Shown here one piece after another: positions 34,557-44,464 of a stretch of DNA of 44,609 nucleotides. Under the pieces are notes generated by a model. It had not been told where the DNA came from, ran no database searches, and saw nothing but the letters and a program-made list of their open reading frames with translations. Where the stretch lies: positions 1-44,609 of the forward strand of contig CAZUSO010000023.1 of assembly GCA_964622775.1 (NCBI GenBank), written 5' to 3'. The stretch is from CAZUSO01 sp964622775 (lineage in GTDB: Bacteria > Bacteroidota > Bacteroidia > Chitinophagales > Chitinophagaceae). The translations under genes were made by a program, and so were the position numbers. Position 1 is the stretch's first letter. Every line of letters begins with the position of its first letter.

Positions 34557-35477
34557 TTGTCCATAATTGTAAAAAATCTCACTAAGGTATTCGACACACA
34601 AACCGCTGTCAATAATATATCGTTTGAAGCAGCCAAAGGCACCATCACGGGTTTTCTGGGGCCTAATGGCGCCGGCAAATCCACAACGATGAAGATGTTG
34701 ACGACCTACCTCTCGCCTACCTCCGGCACCGCCTCCATCTGCGGTTTCGATGTCACGGAACATCCTATGGAGGTCCGACGGCGCATTGGCTATATGCCCG
34801 AAAGCAATCCCCTTTATTATGATCTGTACGTTCGGGAGTTTTTGCTTTTTGCCGCCGGTATTCATAAACTGGGCAACAAGACCAAAAGCCGGGTCAGCGA
34901 TATTATTGACCTGACGGGGCTGACGAAAGAAGTAAAAAAGAAGATTGGCGCTTTATCCAAAGGTTATAAGCAGCGGGTCGGCCTGGCCCAGGCAATGATG
35001 CATGATCCCGAAGTGCTGATATTAGACGAACCAACCAGCGGATTAGACCCCAACCAGCTTGTGGACATCCGGAAACTCATCGTAACAATCGGTCGGGAAA
35101 AAACGGTATTGCTTTCCACCCACATCATGCAGGAAGTGCAGGCCATGTGCAACAGAGCCATCATTATCAATAACGGCAGCATCGTGGCGGACGACAGCAT
35201 TGAACATCTGAAAAATACCGGCGATGGTAATGGCACCGTTTTGCAGGTACAGTTCGACAAACCGATAGAGCATGAGGGGCTGGCTTCCTTAAAGCATGCA
35301 ACCGGATTACAAAAAACGGCAGGGGGTTGGCTGATGGAGACGATGCAGCCCGATGCCTTACGACGGGAATTAATGACCTGGGCTATCTCGAAGGATGTGG
35401 CCATCATTCAGATGCAAACAGCAGGACAGTCGTTGGAAGAAGCATTCCGGAGGCTCACCCGGCAGGAGCATCCTTAG
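34557..35477 (+). CDS. gldA: GldA-type ABC transporter ATP-binding protein
   Basis: A 306-residue ATPase. Walker A is GFLGPNGAGKSTTMKML (about 35), the Q-loop lies near GYMPESNPLY, the signature is LSKGYKQRVGLAQAM, and Walker B is VLILDEPTSGLDPNQL. The ATPase paired with GldFG in gliding motility of Bacteroidota has this length and the MSIIVKNLTKVF start. The start codon is TTG at 34557. No permease gene (gldF/gldG) is next to it; an IS630 remnant follows after 70 bp. It could alternatively belong to a related drug or lipid exporter. Confidence 0.85.
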   Translation: MSIIVKNLTKVFDTQTAVNNISFEAAKGTITGFLGPNGAGKSTTMKMLTTYLSPTSGTASICGFDVTEHPMEVRRRIGYMPESNPLYYDLYVREFLLFAAGIHKLGNKTKSRVSDIIDLTGLTKEVKKKIGALSKGYKQRVGLAQAMMHDPEVLILDEPTSGLDPNQLVDIRKLIVTIGREKTVLLSTHIMQEVQAMCNRAIIINNGSIVADDSIEHLKNTGDGNGTVLQVQFDKPIEHEGLASLKHATGLQKTAGGWLMETMQPDALRRELMTWAISKDVAIIQMQTAGQSLEEAFRRLTRQEHP

Positions 35478-35548
35478 GGATTTTTAAAGGGAAAAAGAAG
35501 ATATATACTTCAAACGGGATAAAAAAGCACATTTGGTTTATCGAAGCA

Positions 35549-36006
35549 TTAGAAATGTAAGGTAAGCAAGGCTCGTAATTCTGCCCAATAGGTTTGATTG
35601 ATTGCACTAAAAAATGATTTTATTGCTGTGTGAAATTTATTGGGGGAATCATAGTATCTTGCATAGAGGATTTGCTTTTTTGTGAATTTCCAAAGGCGCT
35701 CTATGATGTTAAGATTGGGCGGGTAAGGATGCAGGAGCAATAGTGTTATTCCCATTTTAACAGCTGCGTTTTTGACTAACTTACCATGCTGACCGCGGGT
35801 ATTATCCAGCACAATTATGACAGGCAGGTCATTAAATTGCTGCTTAATTTGTCCCGGGAATTCAACAACAGTATCCGCAATGATATAAGTAGTATTGATT
35901 AGTGTTGTTATCTCTTTAGTAATTGCATGAACAGCCTCCAATACATTGATACGATTTCGCCCGGCAGAGGCTTTAACAAATAAACGGGTAATACACCATA
36001 ATACAC
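35549..36006 (-). pseudogene. IS630-type transposase remnant
   Basis: The minus strand reads LWCITRLFVKASAGRNRINV then EAVHAITKEI, VIIVLDNTRGQHGKLV with the second catalytic Asp, and PYPPNLNIIERLWKFTKKQI with the Glu, ending LRALLTLHF. This is the DDE domain of IS630 transposases. The N-terminal half with the HTH and first Asp is missing, because the sequence stops about 30 bp before the DUF885 start. The gene is therefore a 3' fragment. No inverted repeat was identified. It lies between gldA and a peptidase gene and might have separated gldA from former neighbours. Confidence 0.8.
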
Positions 36007-36040
36007 AAAGAAAAGGTTGCAGATATAAAAATATAAAATT

Positions 36041-37807
36041 ATGCTTAAGAAAACTCTGGCAATTGCAGTAGTGCTGTTTGCATTTTCATTAAATGGGAAC
36101 GCACAGCAAAACAACCCGAAACTTCATCAGCTTTTTGATGAGTATTACAAAGAATCGAACGCACTGAGCCCGCTGAATGCAACATTTAATGGTATTGATG
36201 GTTACAATGACCTGCTTCCTGCTGATGACGAAGCTCAGCTCAGGAAAATCCATAATTTCTATGCAAAATGTCTGGAACAATTGCAGCATTTTGCCAAAGA
36301 ACCGCTGAATAAAGAAGACAAAATCAGCTATGATATTATGGAAAACCAAATTCAAACCGCATTGAAATTGGAAAAATACCACGCAGAGTATATGCCGGTT
36401 AATCAGATGGAGAGTATTCCGATGTCTATGGCGATATTCGGTTCGGGAACTTCGGTGCAACCATTTAAAACCGTAAAAGATTATGATAACTGGCTGAAAC
36501 GTTGCAGGGCTTTCCCAGGATGGACGGATGTCGCTATTGAAAATATGAGAAAAGGCATCGAAGCCGGAATGGTTTTGCCGAAATCTTTGGTAATAATAAT
36601 CATTCCGCAAATGCAAGCATTGGCAAAAAACGATGAAAACTCTTCTTTCTATGACCCGATAAAAAACTTCCCGAAGGATTTTTCCGAAAGTGATAAAAAC
36701 CGTTTGACAGCTGCATTTAAAGAAACTATTCCGACAGCTGTTTTTGCTTCTAATCAAAAACTGCTCACCTTTTTCCAAAACGAATACTTGCCGAAATCCC
36801 GGTTAACTTCGGGAATTAATGCCTTACCAAACGGAAAGGAAATGTATAAGGATTACATTTTTGCGATGACCACAACCCATAAAGACCCGGAAGAAGTTTA
36901 TCAATTGGGATTATCGGAAGTTGCCCGGATTACTTCCGAAATGGACAAAATTAAAACTTCGACAGGTTTTAAAGGGACACTCAATGAGTTGTTCGACTTT
37001 ATGAAAACAGACAAGCAGTTTATGCCTTTTGAAACCGATCAAGAAGTATTGGATGCTTACCAAACGATTTATGCAACCATAAAACCTAACCTTCCTAAAT
37101 ACTTCGGGATTACACCAAAAACGCCTTTTGAAATTCGTAAAACAGAAGATTTTCGGGCGGCTTCTTCTGCCCCGGCACAATTTCTTCCAGGCGACTTGCC
37201 ATCTAACCGTCCGGGAATTTTTTACGTTACCATTCTCGACCCTTCGAAAATCAATATTACCAATATGGATATGGAAAGCATGTTTTTGCACGAAGCCATT
37301 CCGGGGCATCATTTCCAAGCCAGTTTACAATTAGAAAATACAAGCGTTCCGCTGTTTCGTCAAAAATTCTTTAATAATGCTTTTATGGAAGGCTGGGGTT
37401 TATATGCCGAATCTTTGGGAAAAGATCTGGGGGTTTATAACAATCCTTATCATCAGTTGGGTGCATTGGGAACGGAAATGCATCGGGCAATCCGTTTGGT
37501 AACCGATGCCGGATTGCACACCGGAAAAATGAACAGAGAAGAAGCCATAAAATATATGATGGATAACGAACCGATTTCCGAGCAAGTTGCAACGGCAGAA
37601 ATAGAACGTTATATGGCTATGCCTGCACAAGCACTTGGCTATAAAATCGGCGAGCTGAAAATCTTAGAACTTCGTGACCGATACAAAAAACAATTGGGCG
37701 ATAAATTCAGCATCCGTGATTTTCACGACACCATTCTGAAAGGCGGCGCAATGCCTTTAACGGTGTTTGAAAATTATATGGACGACTGGGCGAAAAGTGT
37801 GAAGTAA
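36041..37807 (+). CDS. DUF885 family zinc metallopeptidase, secreted
   Basis: A 588-residue exported protein. The signal peptide is MLKKTLAIAVVLFAFSLNGNAQ. The catalytic signature is MFLHEAIPGHHFQASL at about residues 412-427, the HExxxxHH-like motif of DUF885. FMEGWGLYAESLGKDLGVY supplies the Glu ligand. Family length is 550-620. It likely acts as a periplasmic or surface carboxy- or oligopeptidase. Substrates are unknown. The long palindrome after its stop may end the transcript. The DNA is more AT-rich than the secA region. Confidence 0.92.
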   Translation: MLKKTLAIAVVLFAFSLNGNAQQNNPKLHQLFDEYYKESNALSPLNATFNGIDGYNDLLPADDEAQLRKIHNFYAKCLEQLQHFAKEPLNKEDKISYDIMENQIQTALKLEKYHAEYMPVNQMESIPMSMAIFGSGTSVQPFKTVKDYDNWLKRCRAFPGWTDVAIENMRKGIEAGMVLPKSLVIIIIPQMQALAKNDENSSFYDPIKNFPKDFSESDKNRLTAAFKETIPTAVFASNQKLLTFFQNEYLPKSRLTSGINALPNGKEMYKDYIFAMTTTHKDPEEVYQLGLSEVARITSEMDKIKTSTGFKGTLNELFDFMKTDKQFMPFETDQEVLDAYQTIYATIKPNLPKYFGITPKTPFEIRKTEDFRAASSAPAQFLPGDLPSNRPGIFYVTILDPSKINITNMDMESMFLHEAIPGHHFQASLQLENTSVPLFRQKFFNNAFMEGWGLYAESLGKDLGVYNNPYHQLGALGTEMHRAIRLVTDAGLHTGKMNREEAIKYMMDNEPISEQVATAEIERYMAMPAQALGYKIGELKILELRDRYKKQLGDKFSIRDFHDTILKGGAMPLTVFENYMDDWAKSVK

Positions 37808-37843
37808 AAAATGAAGCATTGTCCGGTTAGTATAGCTTTTAGA

Positions 37844-37876
37844 AAGTTTGACAATTTTTTAAAAGTTGTCAAACTT
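37844..37876 (+). terminator. Near-perfect palindrome after the DUF885 gene
   Basis: AAGTTTGACAATTTT faces AAAAGTTGTCAAACTT with one wobble pair, 37 bp beyond the stop. It forms a hairpin of about 16 bp with almost no loop. It has no U-tract on the plus strand, so its role as terminator is uncertain. Confidence 0.5.
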
Positions 37877-38071
37877 AGGAATCAGTATAAAATATATTTT
37901 CTATATTTTAATGATAATGTAAATCCATCTTAGTTTTAACAATATCAAAAAATTACCGGAGTATTGTAATTACTATGCCCGGCATTTCACGTATGCTATG
38001 GCTTTATACAGCCGGCACAATGCATACTTTGGCACAGGATTCGCCGCCGGCAGAACCGGCAATAAGCCCGT

Positions 38072-38854
38072 TTAAAGCGCAACGCAATCGAATCCCTTTT
38101 CTTTAATAGACTTTATCAGCATAGGTAAAATCCTTGCCGTGATTTCACAACGGTCATGCAGCAGGACGATATCTCCGTGCTTCAGCTTACGCAGTATCTT
38201 ATCGGTTAATTGCCCTTCATCCTTTGCAATCGTATCCATAGACCGCAAGTACCAGCCGATACTTTTCATCCCGGCACGGCGCAATGCACGAGCCAGGTTG
38301 GGATTGGTAACACCGTACGGAGGCCGGAAAAGCGTGACAAACTGCCCCGTAATGCGCTGAATCGCTGCATTCGTTTGTGCTATCTCCACCTGCATTTTCC
38401 GGGCGCTTTGCCAGTCGAAATTAAAGCCGTGATAAAAACTGTGATTACCTATGGTATGACCTTCCCGGCGCATCCGGTCCACCACCGGTTCGTGGCCTGA
38501 TATATTTCTCCCGATCAGGAAAAAGGTAGCCGCGACCTGTTCTTTCTTTAAAATATCAAGAATAGCCTCTGTATATATTGCCGGGCCGTCATCAAAAGTG
38601 AGGGCAATTTTTCGGGTGTTTTGTTCGACCTTATTGCTGTTCGGCTGTAATGCAGGCAGCTTATTTTGAGAGCGCAGGTAAAAATTTAAGCGGATAAAGA
38701 TACTTCCCAATGCCAGCACCAGCACATACATCAGCAATGAAATCACGAACCACCAAATGCTGCGTTGCATGGAAATCACATCAGGCAGTAAATAAATCAT
38801 CCAGAGGAGGAAAAATAAACTGAAATATAAAAATTTAGAGAGGCGCCTGGGCAT
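38072..38854 (-). CDS. Membrane-anchored polysaccharide deacetylase (NodB domain)
   Basis: A 260-residue carbohydrate esterase 4 protein. Two membrane segments come first (about 7-28 FLYFSLFFLLWMIYLLP, and 33-56 WWFVISLLMYVLVLALGSIF). The NodB domain has KIALTFDDGPAIYTEAIL with the catalytic Asp and metal Asp (about 90-100), IGNHSFYHGFNF with HxxxH metal ligands, RPPYG, and HGDIVLLHDR. It likely removes acetyl groups from a glycan in the periplasm. The gene is monocistronic and the target glycan is unknown. Confidence 0.92.
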   Translation of the reverse strand: MPRRLSKFLYFSLFFLLWMIYLLPDVISMQRSIWWFVISLLMYVLVLALGSIFIRLNFYLRSQNKLPALQPNSNKVEQNTRKIALTFDDGPAIYTEAILDILKKEQVAATFFLIGRNISGHEPVVDRMRREGHTIGNHSFYHGFNFDWQSARKMQVEIAQTNAAIQRITGQFVTLFRPPYGVTNPNLARALRRAGMKSIGWYLRSMDTIAKDEGQLTDKILRKLKHGDIVLLHDRCEITARILPMLIKSIKEKGFDCVAL

Positions 38855-39193
38855 ACAATTCTTTTTCCGGGTAAAAATAGAGAAATAATTGGCTATTGGC
38901 TAAAATTTGAAATGCACCCATTTTTCCCGGTTCTTTGGAAATAATCCCGGAAATTTATTAGCTTGTGCCTTGAGACGACTGATAGTACAAGAGCCTGCAT
39001 TCCTGATCGCCTTAACATGTTTATTGCAACAGCATTTTGCGACAAGGACAGTTATATTGCCGCCATAAATTATTAATCCTATAGTAAAACAGGATGTATG
39101 AAATAATCTGAAAGCATGGAATTTTTTCCGTTTCCGTTTTTTATACCTCATATCATACTCCCATTAATAATGTTTCATGAAATATCACTACAG

Positions 39194-41356
39194 ATGTCCT
39201 TTTTTACCACGGTCTTAGAAACTATACCTCATTTTGGTCTTACGCTTTCAGCACCCCGGCAAAAGCCAAATGGTATAACAGACATCAACGAACAAATTTA
39301 CGGACTGCTACTGCAGGCATATTGTTATGCACATATACAGCTTCCTACAGCTGTAACTATTGCAGATGAAATAATAAGCCGCAGTTCATGTCATGAGCGG
39401 GCCAAAGGTTATGCGCTATGTGCAAAAGCTATGAGCCTGTACCGGATGGGTTATCTTGAGAAAGCCCGTGCCACCGCAAGGGAAGCCTTATCTGTTTTTG
39501 AATACCTGCAGGACGAAGCTGGAAAAAGCGAAGCATTTTTTCATTTATCTACCATGATCCCAATGGGAGATATAGGGGATGATATCAAGGAGAATGAAAG
39601 ATATCTTCACCTGGCGCAGGAAGGATTTACGCGTTTGGATAATGCGACCGGTCTATGCTTGACCCGTATTCACGGGAATACCTTCCTGAGACCCCCCGGC
39701 AGGTTTGATGAGGCAATTCATGATTGCGAAAAAATGCTTGGCGAACCGGCAATGTGCAGACAGGAGCATCTCCGTTGCATGATATATAATCGCCTGGCTT
39801 TTGCCAATTATATACGCCAGGATATGCACGCATATAAGAACGCTATGAAAACATGGCAAAAGCTGGCAGAGTCAACGGGCAATTTTTATGATTACACCTT
39901 AACAAGGACGATGCTGGTCGAATGTCACCGACTTGAGCGCCTGGATGAGTCGATTATGCAGGAATGCCTGGAATCTGTCAAATGCTGTGAACAGTTAGGA
40001 TCATTTTACGGCTATGCTTCTGTTGGTATTATTATGGGTAATATTTGTATGGATCAGTTACAATACCGTGATGCCCTGCATTATTTTCAAAAGGCAAACG
40101 CCTCTGCCCTGGAGGTAGAGGATATGCACCTCCATCACATATCCTTAATAGGAGCCGCCATTTCTTTGCTGAAGGATGAACAGGCAGACAAGGCGCGGGA
40201 AACATTTGAAGAGGTACTCCGTAGTTCGGCTATTCATCAGGATAAAATTAATCAGATCGCAGCCCTGCGGCATCTGGCAGAGCTGGCTCTTGCGAATGAC
40301 GAATTTGACAGGGCATTTGCCGGGTTTAAAAAACTTTTTGAGATAGCCGATGCCGCCGGCTTGCAAACTACGGGACATAGCAAGTATGCCCTGACCATCT
40401 CCAAAGCCTCTCCGGAAGCATTAAGGATAGCCGGCATAAAAGAAGAAGAACGCAGCACACTTCAGTTTCATTACCTGCAAAAGCAGCTAAGCCACGCAAA
40501 AGCACAGGCGAGTAAACGCGAAGAAGCTACGGCATACCGGTACTTGTCGGATTATTATGAGGCCGCCGGGCTGATGAAAGAGGCGCTTCAGTATCATAAG
40601 CGGTATCTGAGCTTATATGAGGAAGTCATGCATGAGGAAAATGATCAAAGCATTGCACAGTTGCGGATGCAATATGAAACGGAAAAAAAGGATACGGAAA
40701 TTATCCTGCTTAAAAAAGAAAAGCATGAAGCATTATTGCTGGAGCGCCTGCGCCTCAGCCGCGACCTGCATGATGATATAGGCAGCACGCTCAGTAGTCT
40801 TAATTTTTACAGTGAGATAGCCACAGGGAAATTAAAAAGACAACAGCAGGAAGACGTGCTCGACATTCTCAGCAAAATAGGTACGGCTTCCCGCTTAATG
40901 ACTGAGCGCATCAGCGACCTGGTATGGAGCATCAACCCCGGAAACGATTCCCTGCAACACACGGCAGACCGCCTTAAATCCCTTGCCGCCACCTTGTTCC
41001 AGTATATGAACATCAGCTACCTGTTTGACAGCAAAGGCATAGACGAATCCGTATCGCTGACAATAGAGCAACGGAAAAACCTGATTCTCATCTATAAAGA
41101 AGCGCTGAACAATATTATTAAATATGCAGCCTGTAAAACGGTAACCATTGGCTTATATTTATATAAAGAACGACTGACACTGAGTATAAAAGATGACGGA
41201 ACAGGCTTTGATATGCAGCAGCCGGTCAACAGCGACAGGACGGGTGGCAACGGATTGAAGAACATGAAAGCAAGAGCGCAGCAGATAAGCGGCGAACTGG
41301 CTATCCATTCCGCAAAAGGAAAAGGTACGGAAATAATGTTGTCATTCGTGGTGTGA
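39194..41356 (+). CDS. TPR-containing soluble sensor histidine kinase
   Basis: A histidine kinase of the HisKA_3/HATPase_c type with a long TPR-like N-terminus (about residues 60-480, helices such as ALHYFQKANASALEVEDMH). A coiled coil KKDTEIILLKKEKHEALLLER leads to the H-box RLSRDLHDDIGSTLSSLN. The ATPase part has EALNNIIKYA, KDDGTGFD and GGNGLKNM. Usual relatives have a membrane segment between the TPRs and the H-box; none is seen here, and no signal peptide is clear, so it is probably cytosolic. The open frame extends to 39116. I prefer ATG 39194 (MSFFTTVLETIPHFG). The response regulator follows 58 bp later. Confidence 0.87.
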   Translation: MSFFTTVLETIPHFGLTLSAPRQKPNGITDINEQIYGLLLQAYCYAHIQLPTAVTIADEIISRSSCHERAKGYALCAKAMSLYRMGYLEKARATAREALSVFEYLQDEAGKSEAFFHLSTMIPMGDIGDDIKENERYLHLAQEGFTRLDNATGLCLTRIHGNTFLRPPGRFDEAIHDCEKMLGEPAMCRQEHLRCMIYNRLAFANYIRQDMHAYKNAMKTWQKLAESTGNFYDYTLTRTMLVECHRLERLDESIMQECLESVKCCEQLGSFYGYASVGIIMGNICMDQLQYRDALHYFQKANASALEVEDMHLHHISLIGAAISLLKDEQADKARETFEEVLRSSAIHQDKINQIAALRHLAELALANDEFDRAFAGFKKLFEIADAAGLQTTGHSKYALTISKASPEALRIAGIKEEERSTLQFHYLQKQLSHAKAQASKREEATAYRYLSDYYEAAGLMKEALQYHKRYLSLYEEVMHEENDQSIAQLRMQYETEKKDTEIILLKKEKHEALLLERLRLSRDLHDDIGSTLSSLNFYSEIATGKLKRQQQEDVLDILSKIGTASRLMTERISDLVWSINPGNDSLQHTADRLKSLAATLFQYMNISYLFDSKGIDESVSLTIEQRKNLILIYKEALNNIIKYAACKTVTIGLYLYKERLTLSIKDDGTGFDMQQPVNSDRTGGNGLKNMKARAQQISGELAIHSAKGKGTEIMLSFVV

Positions 41357-41414
41357 GCCGCTATTACCGAATTTGGTAATACCGCTTTTCAAAAAATTAG
41401 AACAGCTTTGCAAC

Positions 41415-42074
41415 ATGAACCGCGATGCTCCCATCAAAGTAATACTTTTTGACGACAACGATATGTTGCGCGATTCCATATCCATGCTCATTGCCGATAC
41501 GGAATACCTGGAGTTGAAAGGCTCATTTCCTGACTGCACCACCGTGCTGGAAGATATTAAAAATACCCAGCCTGATGTGGTGATCATGGATATTGATATG
41601 CCGCACCTGAACGGCATTGAAGCCGTAAAGCTGATCAGAAAAACATTTCCTTCGCTGCCCATATTGATGCAAACCGTTTTTGATGACGATGAAAAGGTTT
41701 TTTCGGCGCTCAAGGCAGGCGCCGTGGGCTATATTCTTAAAAATACGGTTCCCACACACATCCTTCATGCCATTAAGGAAGTGTATGAAGGCGGGGCGCC
41801 CATGTCGCCTGCCATAGCGCGTAAGGTGCTGCTGCATTTTCACAGCGATGCGGATGAAAATACGGAAAACGATTATAAGCTTACCGCCCGGGAAAAAGAA
41901 GTACTGCAATTACTTGTGCTCGGGCTGCCCATCAAGCAGATTGCCAATAAGCTGTTCATCACTTATGATACGGTAAGGGCGCATATCAAAAAAATCTACC
42001 AGAAGCTGCACGTAGCCTCCATGACCGAAGCTGTGGCCAAAGCCATCAATCAAAAGCTGTTTCCCGGCAGGTAA
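41415..42074 (+). CDS. NarL/LuxR-type response regulator
   Basis: A 219-residue regulator. The receiver domain has FDDNDM acidic residues (D13, D14), the phosphorylation Asp D59 in VVIMDIDMPHLNG, and K in YILKN. The C-terminal LuxR HTH reads LTAREKEVLQLLVLGLPIKQ and continues to TYDTVRAHIKKIYQKLHV. The start is the ATG at 41415 (MNRDAPIKVIL); the open frame extends 14 codons further up from a TTG. It is the obvious partner of the kinase just upstream. Confidence 0.93.
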   Translation: MNRDAPIKVILFDDNDMLRDSISMLIADTEYLELKGSFPDCTTVLEDIKNTQPDVVIMDIDMPHLNGIEAVKLIRKTFPSLPILMQTVFDDDEKVFSALKAGAVGYILKNTVPTHILHAIKEVYEGGAPMSPAIARKVLLHFHSDADENTENDYKLTAREKEVLQLLVLGLPIKQIANKLFITYDTVRAHIKKIYQKLHVASMTEAVAKAINQKLFPGR

Positions 42075-43072
42075 CCGGTTGATTGGTAATAATGAGAGCA
42101 GGCTGCGTTTCCCTCACACAGGGCGCCAAATTCCCTTCCCCATTCTCCCTTCCCCGCTGTCATGCTGTAAGCATCTTTTTTAATTACGAATTACGAATGA
42201 TCAATTACGAAAACAGATTCCTACGACAAAGCGGTGTAGGGCAGTCTATAATTCATAATTCAAAATTTTCAATTCTCCATTCTCCATTCTCAATTTTCCA
42301 TTTTCATTTTTCATTCCCCGCTGTCATGCTGTAAGCATCTTTTTTAATTACGAATTACGAATGATCAANNNNNNNNNNNNNNNNNNNNNNNNNNNNNNNN
42401 NNNNNNNNNNNNNNNNNNNNNNNNNNNNNNNNNNNNNNNNNNNNNNNNNNNNNNNNNNNNNNNNNNNNTTACGAAAACAGGTTCCTACGACAAAGCGGTG
42501 TAGGGGCAGTCACCAATTGTCAATTCTCCATGCGAAGCCTAATAAATCCCTTACCCTGCTGTGGTGATAAAAAACTACCGATATTGGTAATTGGCAAATC
42601 ATATTGCTTACATTTCTTTTGCATAAGAAAGAAATGATACCAGACAAATGTCATTGTATGATAAAACAGCCAGGTATGTATTGATATGGAATAGCACGTT
42701 GCGGCAAAACATCAGCCGCCCCGCTTTTAAAATCCCGTAATGTGAAATACAAACCCCTGTGAATACCCAATCTCCCGCAAAGCAAAAATAATTCCCCGGT
42801 AAAGCAATGAAGGCAATACTCAATAGATTATAAAAAGCGAATATTTCAAGTTCTAAAAACAGTTAAACCGGCAGCGGTAATGCAAAAATGAACATAAGTA
42901 ATGAAGTTGGTTTTTATGGTATGGACAGCAGGAAGCCATGCGCTTTTACAACGATTGCAGGGTTTAATCTGAACCTGCCGAAGGTTTCAGGGCGATAAAT
43001 ACTACCGGGCTTTTACCGGCATAAGCGCTCCATTTTATCTCATTCACAATATACTTATAAAACAACAACAAG
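42075..43072. repeat. Duplicated non-coding repeats around an assembly gap
   Basis: Two near-identical segments (about 42155-42257 and 42313 onward) each contain CCCCGCTGTCATGCTGTAAG, TTACGAATTACGAATGATCA and TTACGAAAACAG. The second copy is interrupted by exactly 100 N (42369-42468), a standard unknown-length scaffold gap, then resumes in register at TTACGAAAACAGG. From about 42540 to 43072 no gene is recognised. The true copy number in the gap is unknown. Confidence 0.75.
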
Positions 43073-44005
43073 ATGAAACAAATCGTCCTTTTCGCATGTG
43101 CTATCTTATGCATGATGAGTGCCGCCTGCTGGCAAACAAACAAGCCGGTCATATATATCGCCGGAGAAATCAACGGAAGACCTGCGCTTTGGCAAAACGG
43201 CCATGCAACGATGCTGAGTACCGATAATGGTAATGCAAGCGAAGTAACCGTTGACCGGGGTAATATCTATGTTGCCGGACAAACCGGAGGCAACGCCGTA
43301 CTCTGGAAAAACGGAACAGCCCAGGTACTCGGCAGGGGAATAGCAATGGGCGTATGTGTGTCGGGGAGGCACGTTTATGTAGTGGGTTATACCAACAAAA
43401 CATCAGGCAGCATTCCCCAATGGATACCGGCACTGTGGAAAGACGGTGTACTGGAACGCCTTAGTGAAAATGCCGGAAGCGCTTACTCGGTATGTGTAGC
43501 AAATGACACGGTGTATATAGCCGGGCGTATAGACATTAAAGGCGCGATACTCTGGAAAAACGGGGTCGGCTATAAGCTGGGCGGAAGAAAATCCTACGCT
43601 TACTCGGTAAGAACTCAGGGTAATACGGTTTATACAGCCGGCTACGCCGGGGAAAACAATGTACCAACTTCTTATAAAGCTTTACGTTGGACAAATCTTT
43701 CACCACAAACACTGGGTAAAGGAGTTTCATTTGCTGTGTTTGCCACAGGCAATGCCGTGTATGTAGCGGGCAGTAGCGACTACGGCGATACGCTGCCAAA
43801 AGCTACTATCTGGATAAACACCACGCCACAAGTCCTGGAAGAGCGGGCGGCGGAAGGTATTTTCGTTGCAGGAAATGATGTCTATCTCGTGGGATACTCA
43901 GAAAATAAAGCAACACTATGGTGGAATGGCGCTCGCCAATTTCTGTCCAATACGGCCTCTGATGCACATTCGGTATTTGTGGATGAGGGCTCGCATGTAT
44001 TTTAA
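43073..44005 (+). CDS. Beta-propeller-like repeat lipoprotein
   Basis: A 310-residue exported protein. The signal ends in MMSAACW (lipobox SAAC, cysteine about residue 19), so it is probably a lipoprotein. Seven repeats of about 35-46 residues follow, each with a VYVAGxxx...ALWKNG...L...A.SVxV pattern, for example NIYVAGQTGG and AVLWKNGTAQVLG, TVYIAGRIDI and AILWKNG, DVYLVGYSEN and ATLWWNG. Seven copies fit a seven-bladed propeller-like fold. Such VAG/WKNG repeats are frequent in Bacteroidota and have no assigned role. Confidence 0.85.
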   Translation: MKQIVLFACAILCMMSAACWQTNKPVIYIAGEINGRPALWQNGHATMLSTDNGNASEVTVDRGNIYVAGQTGGNAVLWKNGTAQVLGRGIAMGVCVSGRHVYVVGYTNKTSGSIPQWIPALWKDGVLERLSENAGSAYSVCVANDTVYIAGRIDIKGAILWKNGVGYKLGGRKSYAYSVRTQGNTVYTAGYAGENNVPTSYKALRWTNLSPQTLGKGVSFAVFATGNAVYVAGSSDYGDTLPKATIWINTTPQVLEERAAEGIFVAGNDVYLVGYSENKATLWWNGARQFLSNTASDAHSVFVDEGSHVF

Positions 44006-44464
44006 TAGAAATTAGCTAAAGACGATTTTCGCCGGGTGAAACGGCAGTAAAATATATGTTCAATGCAAGGTAAACAGCGTCAATATGATTTATGCAACAT
44101 AAAAAAAATAAAGGAAGCGCTATGATATATTTATAATTCATGTTACATTTAGCGTAATTTAAGCGCTGTTGATATGTCACGCGCCTCCTTAAGCGGAACA
44201 TAAATTCTGTTATGTATCTTAGAGCCTGTTTGAAATTTATCTATTCTATAGATTTTGTATTTAGCAGATATAGCCCGGAGATTAAGGTAATTTACGCAGA
44301 TTAAGGTAGTCAACACAAGGGTTAGCAGCAACTCTGACAGACCGTGCAACATTCGATATTTCGGACTGACAATTGACTTTTCCACTTGACTTAAAGACAA
44401 AAATATTTCAGACAATTTGGACAGTTAAATAGTTTATCGTAATATTGCAATAAAATAATTGACA
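44006..44464. other. AT-rich gene-free stretch
   Basis: About 460 bp. It contains TAGAGCCTGTTTGAA at 44219-44233, which resembles the motif near the left edge of the window. No gene is supported. Confidence 0.4.

Noticed and set aside
36089..36778. 229-codon frame antisense to the DUF885 gene
   Set aside because: It mirrors a complete peptidase gene and has no family features of its own.
38900..39151. 83-codon minus-strand frame with a CCC cluster after GG, resembling a peptide natural-product precursor
   Set aside because: It overlaps the start region of the kinase gene, has a very basic unusual N-terminus, and no modification or export genes are near.
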